Shown: piece after piece, positions 17,736 through 26,866 of the stretch
How the letters are laid out: every line of letters starts with the position of its first letter
Position numbering within the stretch: position 1 is the first letter of the stretch
Assembly: GCF_050749815.1 (NCBI RefSeq)
Contig: NZ_CP192735.1
Location: forward strand, 1,984,001 to 2,048,000
Direction of reading: 5' to 3'
Source: Dyella_A sp050749815
Lineage (GTDB): Bacteria > Pseudomonadota > Gammaproteobacteria > Xanthomonadales > Rhodanobacteraceae
DNA length: 64,000 nt
Program-made: the position numbers and the translations under genes
The notes under the pieces: generated by a model
The model's database searches: none
What the model was told of the DNA's origin: nothing
What the model saw: only the letters and a program-made list of their open reading frames with translations

Positions 17736-18480
17736 GGAGCGACTTCAGTCGCGATGACGCCGGATTCCTCCAAGGCCTCGAAGCACAGAGCTTTCGTCCT
17801 CCTGCGGAGGGCGAGTTACTTTCTCTCGCTTGCCCGAGAGAAAGTAACCAAAGAGAGGGGCACCCCGATGGCGCGCCCTGCGGGCATCCTGCCCTCCGGG
17901 TGCGCGGGTGGGTTCCGGGGGTTCGCCGACAGGGCTCCTGCCCTGACGTCGAACTGGCTCGCATCCATGCGAGCCCCCCCTGCGGGGCCTTTCCTACACC
18001 CACCCGCCGCGCCATAGGGGCCCCGGATAGAGCAGCGCGCTCCCAGCGCGCACTTCTCAAAAGAGCCAGAGCAACAGCAAAGCATCGCTTTGCGGTTACT
18101 TTGCTGTTGCTCTGGCTTTTCAGCCTTTCGGCTTTCCACCGGGTGCGGGCCAGGATGGCCCGCTGCCCTACCCGGGGCCCCTGTGCGGCGGTGAGGCGGG
18201 GACGACAGGCCGCGTAGCGGTCATCGGCACGGACGCCGATGACTTTTCGCCCGGACAGGAGTCCGGTCGAAAAGCCCGGCCCCGGCTCACGGACTTGCCG
18301 CCCATGGATGGGCGGCAAGCGCCAAGCGGGGTGTCGTTTTCTCTTGGTTACTTCTCTTTTGGACAAGCAAAAGAGAAGTAACTCGCCCTCCGCAGGAGGA
18401 CGAAAGCTCTTTGCTCTTGCTTTGCAACGCCCAGCCAGGCAAAGCGAAGACGCTGGAGCCCGGCTTGCGCCGGGGTGACG
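17736..18480. repeat. intergenic cluster of dispersed hairpin repeats (copies 2 and 3)
   Basis: About 790 bases without a credible gene. Contents in order: a degenerate REP arm (17736-17757), hairpin GTTACTTTCTCTCG/CGAGAGAAAGTAAC (17815-17848, loop CTTGCC), the 'CAGGGCTCCTGCCCTG' segment in reverse orientation, a 19-bp perfect inverted repeat (18064-18082 with 18099-18117), a 'GGACAGGAGTCCGGTCG' segment, and hairpin GTTACTTCTCTTTTG/CAAAAGAGAAGTAAC (18347-18382, loop GACAAG). Together this is two copies in opposite orientation around a central long hairpin. The copy at 2990-3190 is related. Short ORFs here are repeat artefacts. Confidence 0.75.
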
Positions 18481-18509
18481 ACCATGCAGGTCAACAGCGC
18501 GCCGCGCCA

Positions 18510-19550
18510 TCACTGCCCCGCAGGCAGCCCCAGCGCGCGCACGGCATTCACCAGCCAGCGCAGCTGCACGCCGTGGCGGGTGTCGTAGTCGGTGCCGGAG
18601 TATCCCCACCAGTCCCAGCATGCCTGCGGATTCAAGGGCGCGAAGCTTGCGCGGGTCTGAGGATAGAGCACCGCCACGCCGTAGGCGTCGGCCCAGCGGT
18701 TGAAGCCGGCGTCCTTCACGAACGTCTCGCCGATCGCATCGGCGTTCTGCTTGCAGCCGTGCAGCGCCACCACCAACCCGCACGGCTTGCCGGCGGCGCA
18801 GGCGGGCGGCAGGTAGAGGTAACCCTTGGGCGCCAGCAAGGCATCGGCGCCGTCGGGGCGCAGCGCGTCCTGGTCGAAATCGAGCACACGCCCCGTGGCC
18901 GCGTCAGCCACCGGCTGCGGCGACGCGCCGAACAGCTGGTGGAAGATCTCGCCGGCCGCGTCGAATCCACAGTGGCCCAAGTACGGCGATACCGACTGGC
19001 CGCAGTCCGCGCCCTTCGCCGCGATCGGCAGGTTGTGCGCGAAATCGCGCGCGCCATCGTCCACCACCTGCATGCCGGCGAGCGCGGGATCACCGTCGCG
19101 CAGGCGCTGGTAGAACTGCGCACCCGCCTCGGCCACCGCGGGCGCAACGACGCCGTCGGCCTTGCCATGCAGCAGGTAGACGTGCGCTTTGGCCAGCGCG
19201 CTCAACGAGCCGTTTTCGCCCGCCGCCGCGCGCTTGCGCGCGTTCGCCACCAACGCGTCGACGTCGATCGCCGGCGATCCCTTCATGCAGCTGCTCAGCG
19301 CCGTCTGCAGGTTGCCGCCGGCGCAGCCGTAGGGGCCGCCAGCCACCAGCGCCGCATCGGGAAAGATTTCCGGATAGGCCAGCTGCGCCTGCGTAGCCAT
19401 GTATGCGCCGGAAGAGAGGCCGACCACGGCGACGCGTGCGGCGTCGAGCTGCAGGTGCGGCAGGCGCGCATCGTGGCGCGCGGCGCAGGCGGCGCCGGCG
19501 ACCAGCACAAGGCTCAGTCCCAGCAGGCGCAGTGGGGGGAACGAAGGCAT
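18510..19550 (-). CDS. extracellular short-chain-length PHA (PHB) depolymerase-like esterase
   Basis: 346 aa. Start at 19550 has GAGGAG 7 bases upstream. A Sec signal covers about the first 25 residues. Nucleophile Ser46 in VVGLSSGAYMA (lipase box), then GGPYGCAGGN, HGKADGVVAP and the oxyanion stretch LVVALHGCKQNAD; Trp-rich YPQTRASF...CWDWWGYSG closes the domain. Motif order matches type-2 PHB depolymerases, in which the lipase box is N-terminal. Enzymes of this family cut extracellular poly-3-hydroxybutyrate to oligomers. Probably co-transcribed with the TonB receptor 91 bases upstream. Confidence 0.88.
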   Translation of the reverse strand: MPSFPPLRLLGLSLVLVAGAACAARHDARLPHLQLDAARVAVVGLSSGAYMATQAQLAYPEIFPDAALVAGGPYGCAGGNLQTALSSCMKGSPAIDVDALVANARKRAAAGENGSLSALAKAHVYLLHGKADGVVAPAVAEAGAQFYQRLRDGDPALAGMQVVDDGARDFAHNLPIAAKGADCGQSVSPYLGHCGFDAAGEIFHQLFGASPQPVADAATGRVLDFDQDALRPDGADALLAPKGYLYLPPACAAGKPCGLVVALHGCKQNADAIGETFVKDAGFNRWADAYGVAVLYPQTRASFAPLNPQACWDWWGYSGTDYDTRHGVQLRWLVNAVRALGLPAGQ

Positions 19551-19641
19551 CGAAAACTCCTCGAGGCACGTTGGAAAAGAAAACGACCCGCGCGATCGGG
19601 GAGAGCATCGCACGGGTCGCAGGGCGAGCGGCGCAGCCGCC

Positions 19642-21852
19642 TCAGAAGGTGTAGCGCGCGCTCAGCGTCACCATCCGCGGCGCACCGTAGAAGCCGGTGA
19701 CGATACCCAGCGCACCGATGTTGTAGCCAGTGGTGCGGTAGGACTTGTTGGCCAGGTTGGTGCCCTGCAGGCTCACGCTCCACGGCTGATCGATCTGCCA
19801 GATTACGCCCGCGTTCCACAACCCGTAGGCCTTCTGTGCGATCAGCGGCGACAGCGTGGTTTCCGGATACACCATGCCCTGGTAGGCGTAGTTGATGCGC
19901 GCGGTGAGGCTGCCGCCGTCACCCACCGGCCGGGTGTTTTCCAGCGACAGGCCGCCGGACCACTTAGGCGCGTTGGTGAACTTCTGCTGGTCGGCGATGT
20001 TGACGCCGCCGCTCAGGAACTCGGTGTACTTGGTCTTGAGGTAGGCGAAGTTGCCGCTGAACGTCCAGCCATCGGCCGGCTTCCAGGCGAACTCCTCCTC
20101 CAGGCCATCGATATGGCCCTTGCCGGCGTTGGTGAAGTCGCCGAAGAAGCCCTGGCTGCCGTTGGGCAAGGTGTAGGAGGTGAACACCGACAGCTGGATG
20201 TCGGAGTAGATGTTGTGGAACAGCGCCGTGTTCATCATCAGCGCGTCGTCGAAGAAGGTCATCTTGCTGCCCAGCTCGAACGACTGCACTTTCTCGTCGT
20301 TGATCGGTCGGCACGAGCTGGGAATCGCCGCGCAGTTCGCGCGGATGTTGTAGCCGCCGGAGTGGAAGCCGGTGCTGTAGCTGGCGTAGAGCTTCACCTG
20401 GTCGCTCGCGCTCCAGTCCAGCGACACCTTCGGCGAGGCGTTGTTGGTGGTGTGCGAGCCGGAGAAGTTGGCCAGCACCGAGATCGGCGTGCTGAACGAT
20501 TCGTCGGCGAAGCCGTAGTTCTGGATCAGCGCGGTCTTGGTTTCGCGGGTCAGACGCACGCCCACATCCAGGCTCCACTCGGGGCTGATGTCCCAGGCGA
20601 AGTCACCGTAGGCGGCCAGGCTGCGCGTGCCCACGCGGCCACCGGTGCTGCCGTACTGCGAGTAGCCCAGGGTGGTGTAGGGCGGCGAGCCGAGAAAGAT
20701 GTTGTGGATCTGGCCGCTGGCCGAGCCGTTGAAGTAATACAGGCCGGCCACGCCGTGCAGGCTGCCGCCGGCGTCGTAGTTGGCCTGCAGCTCCTGGCTG
20801 AACTGGTGATCCTTGTACAGCGCGCTGACGTCGGCGATTTTTTCCGGCAGCGTGTCGAAGTCGATCGCGGTGTCGGTGTGCGAACCGCGCACGGCGGTCA
20901 CCGACTTCAGTGACCAGTCGTTGCTGGCCACCCAGTTCAGCGTGAGCGCGGTGCCGTAGAGCTTGGTGCGGTTGAGCTGGGCCATGCCACCGCGGGTGTC
21001 GAAGTCGCTCGACAGCGGCGCATAGGCCGGGTCGAACTTGTTGGCGATCAGCATCTTCGCGCCGCGCGGATTGGAGTTGTCGCGCACACCGTCCACTTCC
21101 AGCTGCGCGTTGAACTGCTGACTCGGGAAGAAGCCCAGCGTAGCGCGGGCCGAATTGGTGTTCTTGTTACCGTTGCGGCTGCCGGTGTTGAGGTTGGTGC
21201 CGAAGCCGTCGTTGTGCTCGCTGGCGATCGCCGCGCGGCCACGCCACACCTTGTCGGCGCTGGCGCCGCCGATGCTGGCCTTGATGTCCTTCTCGCCGTG
21301 GGTGCCGGCGGTGACTTCCACCGAGCCCTCGGTCTTCACCGGCAGCGGGTTGGAGACGTACTTGATCGCGCCACCGATGGTGTTCTTGCCATACAGGCTG
21401 CCCTGCGGACCGCGCAGCACCTCGATACGGCTGACATCGAACACGTCCAGCACGGCGCCTTGCGGACGCGCCACGTAGACGTCGTCCAGGTAGATGCCCA
21501 CGCCCGGGTCGAAGCCCCAGGTCGGGTCGGCCTGGCCGACGCCGCGGATGTAGGCGGTGAGCGTGGTGTTGGAGCCGCGCGCGGCGTAGATCTGCAGCGA
21601 TGGCACCTTGCCCTGCAGGTCGGCCAGGTTCTGCACGTTCTGCTTTTCCAGCGACTGCGCGGTGAACGCGCTGACCGCGATCGGCACGTCCTGCAGCGTC
21701 TCCTCGCGCTTGCGCGCCGTCACCGTGATCTGGTCCAGCTGCTTGGCCTTGTCGACGCTCGGCGCAGCGGCGGTGTCCTGCGCGTGCAGCAGCGGACTGC
21801 CGGACAAGCCGATCACTAGGCTGATCGCCAGACTCAGGTGCGTGCGCTTCAT
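19642..21852 (-). CDS. TonB-dependent outer-membrane receptor, probable PHB-oligomer uptake
   Basis: 736 aa with Sec signal (cleaved after about SPLLHAQ). TonB box near DQITVTARKR, plug domain at about 50-165 (VPIAVSAFTAQSLEKQ, IRGVGQADP, SRIEVLRGPQGSLYGKNTIGGAI) and a 22-strand barrel ending in the C-terminal aromatic signature LSARYTF. SD GAAGGGGAA precedes the ATG. No N-terminal STN signalling domain, so no FecR-type regulation is expected. First gene of a unit with the PHB depolymerase and divergent from a GntP permease; oligomers of 3-hydroxybutyrate are the inferred ligand. A siderophore cannot be excluded. Confidence 0.9.
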   Translation of the reverse strand: MKRTHLSLAISLVIGLSGSPLLHAQDTAAAPSVDKAKQLDQITVTARKREETLQDVPIAVSAFTAQSLEKQNVQNLADLQGKVPSLQIYAARGSNTTLTAYIRGVGQADPTWGFDPGVGIYLDDVYVARPQGAVLDVFDVSRIEVLRGPQGSLYGKNTIGGAIKYVSNPLPVKTEGSVEVTAGTHGEKDIKASIGGASADKVWRGRAAIASEHNDGFGTNLNTGSRNGNKNTNSARATLGFFPSQQFNAQLEVDGVRDNSNPRGAKMLIANKFDPAYAPLSSDFDTRGGMAQLNRTKLYGTALTLNWVASNDWSLKSVTAVRGSHTDTAIDFDTLPEKIADVSALYKDHQFSQELQANYDAGGSLHGVAGLYYFNGSASGQIHNIFLGSPPYTTLGYSQYGSTGGRVGTRSLAAYGDFAWDISPEWSLDVGVRLTRETKTALIQNYGFADESFSTPISVLANFSGSHTTNNASPKVSLDWSASDQVKLYASYSTGFHSGGYNIRANCAAIPSSCRPINDEKVQSFELGSKMTFFDDALMMNTALFHNIYSDIQLSVFTSYTLPNGSQGFFGDFTNAGKGHIDGLEEEFAWKPADGWTFSGNFAYLKTKYTEFLSGGVNIADQQKFTNAPKWSGGLSLENTRPVGDGGSLTARINYAYQGMVYPETTLSPLIAQKAYGLWNAGVIWQIDQPWSVSLQGTNLANKSYRTTGYNIGALGIVTGFYGAPRMVTLSARYTF

Positions 21853-22057
21853 GGTTTCCCCTTCCCTTCGGTGAGCTGGCCGCCTTGAGGGCGGCTCGCG
21901 TGGACGCAGCCATCGACGATGGATGCTTGATGGCTAGCAAGCCTAGGCAGCATGGGCGGCGGTCACACTTGTACCTTCGTACAGTGCCCGCGGCGGCGAG
22001 GCGTGCGGATACTCCGGACCCCATCGTGCTTCATGCCACCGCCGAGGAACCGCAAGG

Positions 22058-23455
22058 ATGGCCTTCCTGATCGTGCTCGCCGCGCTGTGCTTTCTGATGC
22101 TCGCGGCGTACCGCGGCTACAGCGTCATCCTGTTCGCGCCACTGGCTGCGCTGGGCGCGGTGCTGCTGACCGAGCCGTCGCTGGTGGCGCCGATGTTCAC
22201 CGGCCTGTTCATGGATCGCATGGTCGGCTTCCTCAAGCTCTACTTCCCGGTGTTCATGCTCGGTGCGCTGTTCGGCAAGCTCATCGAACTGTCGGGTTTC
22301 TCCAAGGCGATCGTCGCAGCCACCATCGGCCTGGTCGGGCGCAGCCGCGCGATGCTGTCGATCGTGCTGGTGTGCGCGCTGCTCACCTACGGCGGCGTGT
22401 CGCTGTTCGTGGTGGTGTTCGCGGTGTATCCGTTTGCCGCCGAGCTGTTTCGCGCCAGCGACATCCCCAAGCGGCTGATCCCCGGCACCATCGCGCTGGG
22501 CGCGTTCACCTTCACCATGGATTCGCTGCCGGGCACGCCGCAGATCCAGAACATCATCCCCACCGCGTTCTTCGGCACCACGGGCTGGGCCGCACCGTGG
22601 CTGGGCACGATCGGCGCGCTGTTCATCCTCGTCGTGGGCCTCAGCTACCTGGAATGGCGCCGGCGCAAGGCCGCCGCGGCGGGCGAAGGTTACGGCACCG
22701 AGCTACTCAATGAGCCGGCGCCGTTCGAGCACGGCAAGCTGGCCCATCCGCTGTTGGCAATTCTTCCGCTGCTGCTGGTGGGCGTGGTCAACAAGCTGCT
22801 CACCGACGCCATCCCGCGCCTGTACGGCGTGAGCAGTTCATTCGTGCCCGCCGTGGTCGGCGAGGCCAAACCGATCGTGCAGGAGACGGCGAAGATTGCC
22901 GCGATCTGGGCGGTGGAGGGCGCGCTGCTGGTCGGCATCCTGTGCGTGCTCGCCACCGCCTGGAAGCCGGTGATTGCGCGCTTCGCCGAAGGCAGCAAGG
23001 CCGCCGTAGGCGGTGCGCTGCTGGCCTCGATGAACACCGCTTCCGAATACGGCTTCGGCGCCGTGATCGCCGCCCTGCCCGGCTTCAAGCTGGTCGCCGA
23101 CGGATTGCGCGCGATTCCGCATCCGCTGGTCAACGAGGCGGTGTCGGTGACCGCGCTGGCCGGCATCACCGGCTCGGCGTCCGGCGGCATGAGCATCGCA
23201 CTGGCGGCGATGGCCGACACCTTCATTCACAACGCGCAAGCCGCGGGTATCCCGATGGAAGTGCTGCACCGCGTGGCCGCGATGGCCTCCGGCGGCATGG
23301 ACACGCTGCCGCACAACGGCGCGGTGATCACCCTGCTGGCAGTGACCGGGCTGACGCATCGGCAGTCGTACAAGGACATCTTCGCCATCACCGTGATCAA
23401 GACGCTGGCGGTAGGGGTGGTCATTGCGGTGTATGCGGTGACGGGGGTGGTGTGA
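22058..23455 (+). CDS. GntP-family permease, probable 3-hydroxybutyrate transporter
   Basis: 465 aa with about 12 membrane segments. GAGGAAC followed by AAGG lies upstream of the ATG. Family features: LKLYFPVFMLGALFGKLIELSG, TYGGVSLFVVVFAVYPFAAELF, FTMDSLPGTPQIQNIIPT and the Gly/Ser-rich GITGSASGGMSIALAAM. The GntP family includes gluconate transporters and the D-beta-hydroxybutyrate permeases; the latter role is preferred because of the divergent depolymerase/receptor operon 205 bases away. Inner-membrane import of monomers would complete the pathway. Confidence 0.85.
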   Translation: MAFLIVLAALCFLMLAAYRGYSVILFAPLAALGAVLLTEPSLVAPMFTGLFMDRMVGFLKLYFPVFMLGALFGKLIELSGFSKAIVAATIGLVGRSRAMLSIVLVCALLTYGGVSLFVVVFAVYPFAAELFRASDIPKRLIPGTIALGAFTFTMDSLPGTPQIQNIIPTAFFGTTGWAAPWLGTIGALFILVVGLSYLEWRRRKAAAAGEGYGTELLNEPAPFEHGKLAHPLLAILPLLLVGVVNKLLTDAIPRLYGVSSSFVPAVVGEAKPIVQETAKIAAIWAVEGALLVGILCVLATAWKPVIARFAEGSKAAVGGALLASMNTASEYGFGAVIAALPGFKLVADGLRAIPHPLVNEAVSVTALAGITGSASGGMSIALAAMADTFIHNAQAAGIPMEVLHRVAAMASGGMDTLPHNGAVITLLAVTGLTHRQSYKDIFAITVIKTLAVGVVIAVYAVTGVV

Positions 23456-23468
23456 GCGCCACCCGCGG

Positions 23469-23498
23469 CTCGTATAGAACCTGCTCGTATAGAACCTG
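23469..23498. repeat. tandem 15-bp duplication
   Basis: CTCGTATAGAACCTG occurs twice head-to-tail just before the REP-like palindrome that follows the permease gene. Confidence 0.8.
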
Positions 23499-23580
23499 TA
23501 GGAGCGGCTTCAGCCGCGATGCTCTTGCTCCTGATGCACAACTAAAGCCTGGAGCATCGCGGCTGAAGCCGCTCCTACAG
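23496..23580. repeat. REP-like inverted repeat pair
   Basis: 29-base perfect arms (23496-23524 and 23552-23580) containing GTAGGAGCGGCTTCAGCCGC, separated by 27 bases. Located after the GntP permease gene; could act as a transcript-end or mRNA-stability element. Related arms are at 4340-4415, 17736-17757 and 33861-33889. Confidence 0.85.
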
Positions 23581-23747
23581 CAAGCTTGGTGAACCTTGAT
23601 GCCGCGGCACTAAAAGCCAAACCCGCCCCCCCGACATCCCTCCCCCGGCAGCACCACGCCGCGATGTCGCTACCCATCCGGCCCCGCGCCTGCGCGCGGC
23701 GCCACCCGCCTCGTCCGCGAGGCATGTAGCGAAGGAGGAAACACGCG

Positions 23748-24440
23748 ATGTCGATCAAGCACGTCCTGCTCGCCCTGCTGCTCCTGATACCCGCCACGGC
23801 GGCCCGCGCCGTCTGCCATGACACCGTGGTGATGGTCCACGGCAACACCGGCAGCCCCGGCGATTTCGTCAACACCTACAACCTGCTGCGCCAGAACGGC
23901 TGGACCGACGCGCAGATCATCCGCCCATCCTGGGGCAACCCGTACTGCGCCGCCTGCAATGACCACGACGGCAGCGAAGAAACGCCGGTGAAGAACGCCA
24001 TTTCCAGCGCCATCGCCAACTCGTGCTCGGGCAAGATCGACGTGATCGGCCACTCCATGGGCGTCACGCTCGCCATGCGCGAGATCGACAAGCTCGGCGT
24101 GGCGGCCAAGGTGAACACCTTCATCGGCATCGCCGGCGCCGTGCACGGGCTGTGGAGCTGCGGCGTGTACCCGTACAACGTGTTCAACAGCACCTGCGGC
24201 ACCTACGGCCTGTCCATCCACAGCCCGTTCCTGGACTCGATCGCCGGCCACCGCTTCGGCGTGCACATGTACTCGTTCAAATCCTGGGTGGACGAGATCA
24301 ACTGCTACGGCGGCGTGTGCACCGTCGACGGCGTGCACACCTCGTCGATCCCCGGCGAAGACCGCAGCCTCGACTACCCCTACGGCCACTACCAGCTGCT
24401 CTGGTACACCGCCGCCGACCAGGTCAGCCTGCTGCAATAG
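23748..24440 (+). CDS. secreted class-2-type lipase/esterase
   Basis: 230 aa, excellent SD (GAAGGAGG). Sec signal ends near ATAARA. Alpha/beta-hydrolase core: VMVHGNTGSPGDF oxyanion motif at 28-40 and nucleophile Ser103 in IGHSMGVTLA. Seven or more cysteines (for example CHD, YCAAC, SCSG, TCG, NCYGGVC) suggest disulphides in the periplasm or outside the cell. His in PYGHYQLLWY is the likely third triad member. Resembles the small EstA/LipA (class 2) lipases. Single gene. Confidence 0.83.
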   Translation: MSIKHVLLALLLLIPATAARAVCHDTVVMVHGNTGSPGDFVNTYNLLRQNGWTDAQIIRPSWGNPYCAACNDHDGSEETPVKNAISSAIANSCSGKIDVIGHSMGVTLAMREIDKLGVAAKVNTFIGIAGAVHGLWSCGVYPYNVFNSTCGTYGLSIHSPFLDSIAGHRFGVHMYSFKSWVDEINCYGGVCTVDGVHTSSIPGEDRSLDYPYGHYQLLWYTAADQVSLLQ

Positions 24441-24449
24441 CCGCCACCG

Positions 24450-24480
24450 GGCCGGATCGGCCAGCGCGCCTGATCCGGCC
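24450..24480 (+). terminator. probable terminator after the lipase gene
   Basis: Stem GGCCGGATC / GATCCGGCC with 13-nt loop, followed after a few bases by GGGTTTT. Confidence 0.5.
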
Positions 24481-24561
24481 TGCGGGTTTTGCTAGGCTCG
24501 CCGATGTTGCGTCCGCCTCCATCCCGGGGCCTGGACGCCTACCGTCAGGGGAAAATCAGGG

Positions 24562-26760
24562 ATGAACCTTTCGCGCCGCTCCGTGGCCGCCGCTGTCGCG
24601 GCCGCCTGTTTTGCCATCGCCGCCTGCCATCGCGATGACGCCGCCGACACCCGGCCGGCAACCGTCGATGCCGCCACGCTGCAGCGGGCGCAGGACGCCC
24701 TCTCGCAACCGGCCTGGCTGCGCAGTCACCTGCCGCCCACCACCGTCGCCTACCTGCGCATTCCCTCGCCGTGGGGTCTCATCGGCGCGGTGCCGGACGG
24801 CCGCTCGCTGGACCAGGTCACCGCCGGCGATGCCAACCTCGCCACCATCGCCGCGCTGCGCGAGGCGATCGCCAAGGACAAGGTGCTCGCCGACAGTGGC
24901 GCGGCTGCCTATGTGATCCCGCTGCTGGTCGACCTGCGCTCGCCGCTGGAGGCGGTGGCCAGCGACCCGATCGGCGTGATGTCGCCCGGCAGCCAGGTGC
25001 TGCTGTCGATGCGGCTGGCACAGCACACCGGTGCGGAAGTGGCCGCGCGCTTTGCCGCGCTCGGCCCCGCGATGACGCTGGCCAGACCGTTCGACGCGAA
25101 CGGCGACAGCCAGCTGGCGATGGGCGCACCGCTGCACTTCGATGCCGCCAGCCAGCGACTGTTCCTGCTGGTGGGCAAGCAGGCGACCGACAACGCCCAG
25201 CTCTCCACCCTTCTGGCAGGCATCGCCAAGACGCAGACCGACACCCCGGTGGCACAGGCCATCGCCACGCAGGAGCACGCCATCGACGGCTCCGGCGAGG
25301 GCTTGTTCGGCTGGGTCAGCCTGCACGGTGTCGGCAGCCTGGCGACCGGCGCGATTCCACCGACCGCGGGCACTCTGCCCGGCGACCTGCTCAGCAAGGC
25401 CGACGGCGTCGCCTTCGGTGCCGGCAGCATGGATGGCCACGGCCACATGCAGCTGCGCATTCACGCGCCGCAGTCGCGCCTGCTCGGCTACCTCGCCCCG
25501 CAGCAGTTCGACCCCAGCTTCGACACCGCCGGCGCGCCGCGCTGGGTGGCCAACGTCGCCTTGCCCGGTGCCGCGCAATGGCAGGCCTTCGAGAACAATC
25601 TCGCGCTCGACTTCGGCGCCGAGCGCGCGGCCAGCTGGCGCGAGGCAATGGCCAAGTGGAAGGTTGCGACCGGCTTCGATCTCGCCGAGATCGTGCAGTG
25701 GGTCGGCCCTGAGCTGATCTCGTTCGAGGACGACGCGGGCAGCTACACGGCGCTGCGCGTGCGCGACCGCAAGGCGCTTTACGCGCAGATCGAGCGCTTG
25801 GCGAAGCAGCATCAGTGGCGTTTCACCGAGCGCTCGCTGGACGGCATCACCGTCCACTCGCTCACCGTGCATGGCTCGACCAAGCCGGAGGACGCCGCGA
25901 AGAGAAACTATCCCGGCATGGCCGCCATCACCGAACTTGCCGCGCGCGTCGGCACCCATTTCTACTGGGTGGAGGACGGCAACTTCCTGATCTTCGCCAA
26001 GGTGCCGCAGGCGCTGGCCGATCGCGCGGCCGCACATCCCTCGCTGGCGCTGGACGGCTGGCTGAAGGCCCGAGGTTACGAAGGCGCGGACAGCCTGCTC
26101 GGCGTCACCGCCGTGACCCGCGACGCGCAGCGCAACACCTACTACGCCTACCTGCAGCTGCTGCAGATCATCAACGATCTCAGCGGCGGCAACGTCGACC
26201 TGATGGCGATGCCGGCCGCGCACACGCTGAAGCTGCCGCATCACGGCATTGCCGGGCTCAGCCTGGGCGTCACTAACGACGGCATCGCGTTCCGGGTGAA
26301 CTACGAGCAGCAGCCGCTGGAGCTGATCGGCGCCAGTGGCAACGGCAGCGGCATGACCGCGGTGGCGGTCGTCGCGATCATGGCGGCCATCGCGATCCCG
26401 GCCTATCAAGACTACGTCATCCGCGCACAGGTCGCCGAGGGCCTCACCTTGGCTGATACCGCCAAGACCGCGGTGGCCGAATATCGCGCCCAGCGCGGCC
26501 GCTGGCCGACCAGCAACGCGGCGACCGGCCTGCCGCTGCCACCTGCCATACACGGCAAATACGTAGACTCGGTCAGCGTCGGCGAACAGGGCACGATCAC
26601 CGTGCATTTCGGCAGCGAGGCACCGAGCAAAGCCAACGCACAGATCGCCGGCAAGACGCTGGAGCTCACTCCGGCGCTCGAGAACAACGCGATCCGCTGG
26701 AGCTGCTATTCCGACGAGATTCCCGCCAAGAACCTGCCGGCCAGCTGCCGCCAGCCCTGA
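24562..26760 (+). CDS. large lipoprotein with C-terminal type IV pilin-like domain
   Basis: 732 aa. Lipoprotein signal with IAAC, lipid-modified Cys22. Residues about 50-580 form a periplasmic domain of DUF3352-like character (repeated 'LPADTVAYLR'-type strands such as PPTTVAYLRIPSPW and HFYWVEDGNFLIFAK); function unknown. After the linker GASGNGSG, residues 597-732 match a type IV pilin: MAAIAIPAYQDYVIRAQV, a helix GLTLADTAKTAV, and a Cys715...Cys729 pair like the pilin D-loop. The prepilin leader and the FTLIE start of the pilin helix are absent, so PilD processing is not possible. This is a fusion that places a hydrophobic pilin helix inside an exported protein. Confidence 0.75.
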   Translation: MNLSRRSVAAAVAAACFAIAACHRDDAADTRPATVDAATLQRAQDALSQPAWLRSHLPPTTVAYLRIPSPWGLIGAVPDGRSLDQVTAGDANLATIAALREAIAKDKVLADSGAAAYVIPLLVDLRSPLEAVASDPIGVMSPGSQVLLSMRLAQHTGAEVAARFAALGPAMTLARPFDANGDSQLAMGAPLHFDAASQRLFLLVGKQATDNAQLSTLLAGIAKTQTDTPVAQAIATQEHAIDGSGEGLFGWVSLHGVGSLATGAIPPTAGTLPGDLLSKADGVAFGAGSMDGHGHMQLRIHAPQSRLLGYLAPQQFDPSFDTAGAPRWVANVALPGAAQWQAFENNLALDFGAERAASWREAMAKWKVATGFDLAEIVQWVGPELISFEDDAGSYTALRVRDRKALYAQIERLAKQHQWRFTERSLDGITVHSLTVHGSTKPEDAAKRNYPGMAAITELAARVGTHFYWVEDGNFLIFAKVPQALADRAAAHPSLALDGWLKARGYEGADSLLGVTAVTRDAQRNTYYAYLQLLQIINDLSGGNVDLMAMPAAHTLKLPHHGIAGLSLGVTNDGIAFRVNYEQQPLELIGASGNGSGMTAVAVVAIMAAIAIPAYQDYVIRAQVAEGLTLADTAKTAVAEYRAQRGRWPTSNAATGLPLPPAIHGKYVDSVSVGEQGTITVHFGSEAPSKANAQIAGKTLELTPALENNAIRWSCYSDEIPAKNLPASCRQP

Positions 26761-26866
26761 TCGGAGCCGGTTGACAGCCCCTTTTCCACGGGCGTCGGCG
26801 CAACGCCGGCGCCCGCGCGGCTGAACCATTTTCCGCGGCAGCGCAGCAAGTTGTCACACAAGCCCG

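Noticed and set aside
14555..18217. A 1220-codon open frame on the plus strand opposite the hybrid kinase
   Set aside because: It is antisense to a gene with complete kinase motifs. Its translation is Arg/His/Gln-rich low complexity, typical of the opposite strand of high-G+C coding DNA.
24556..26829. A 757-codon minus-strand open frame opposite the pilin-fusion gene
   Set aside because: The plus-strand gene has a signal, domains and pilin motifs; the minus frame has none and shows shadow-like composition.
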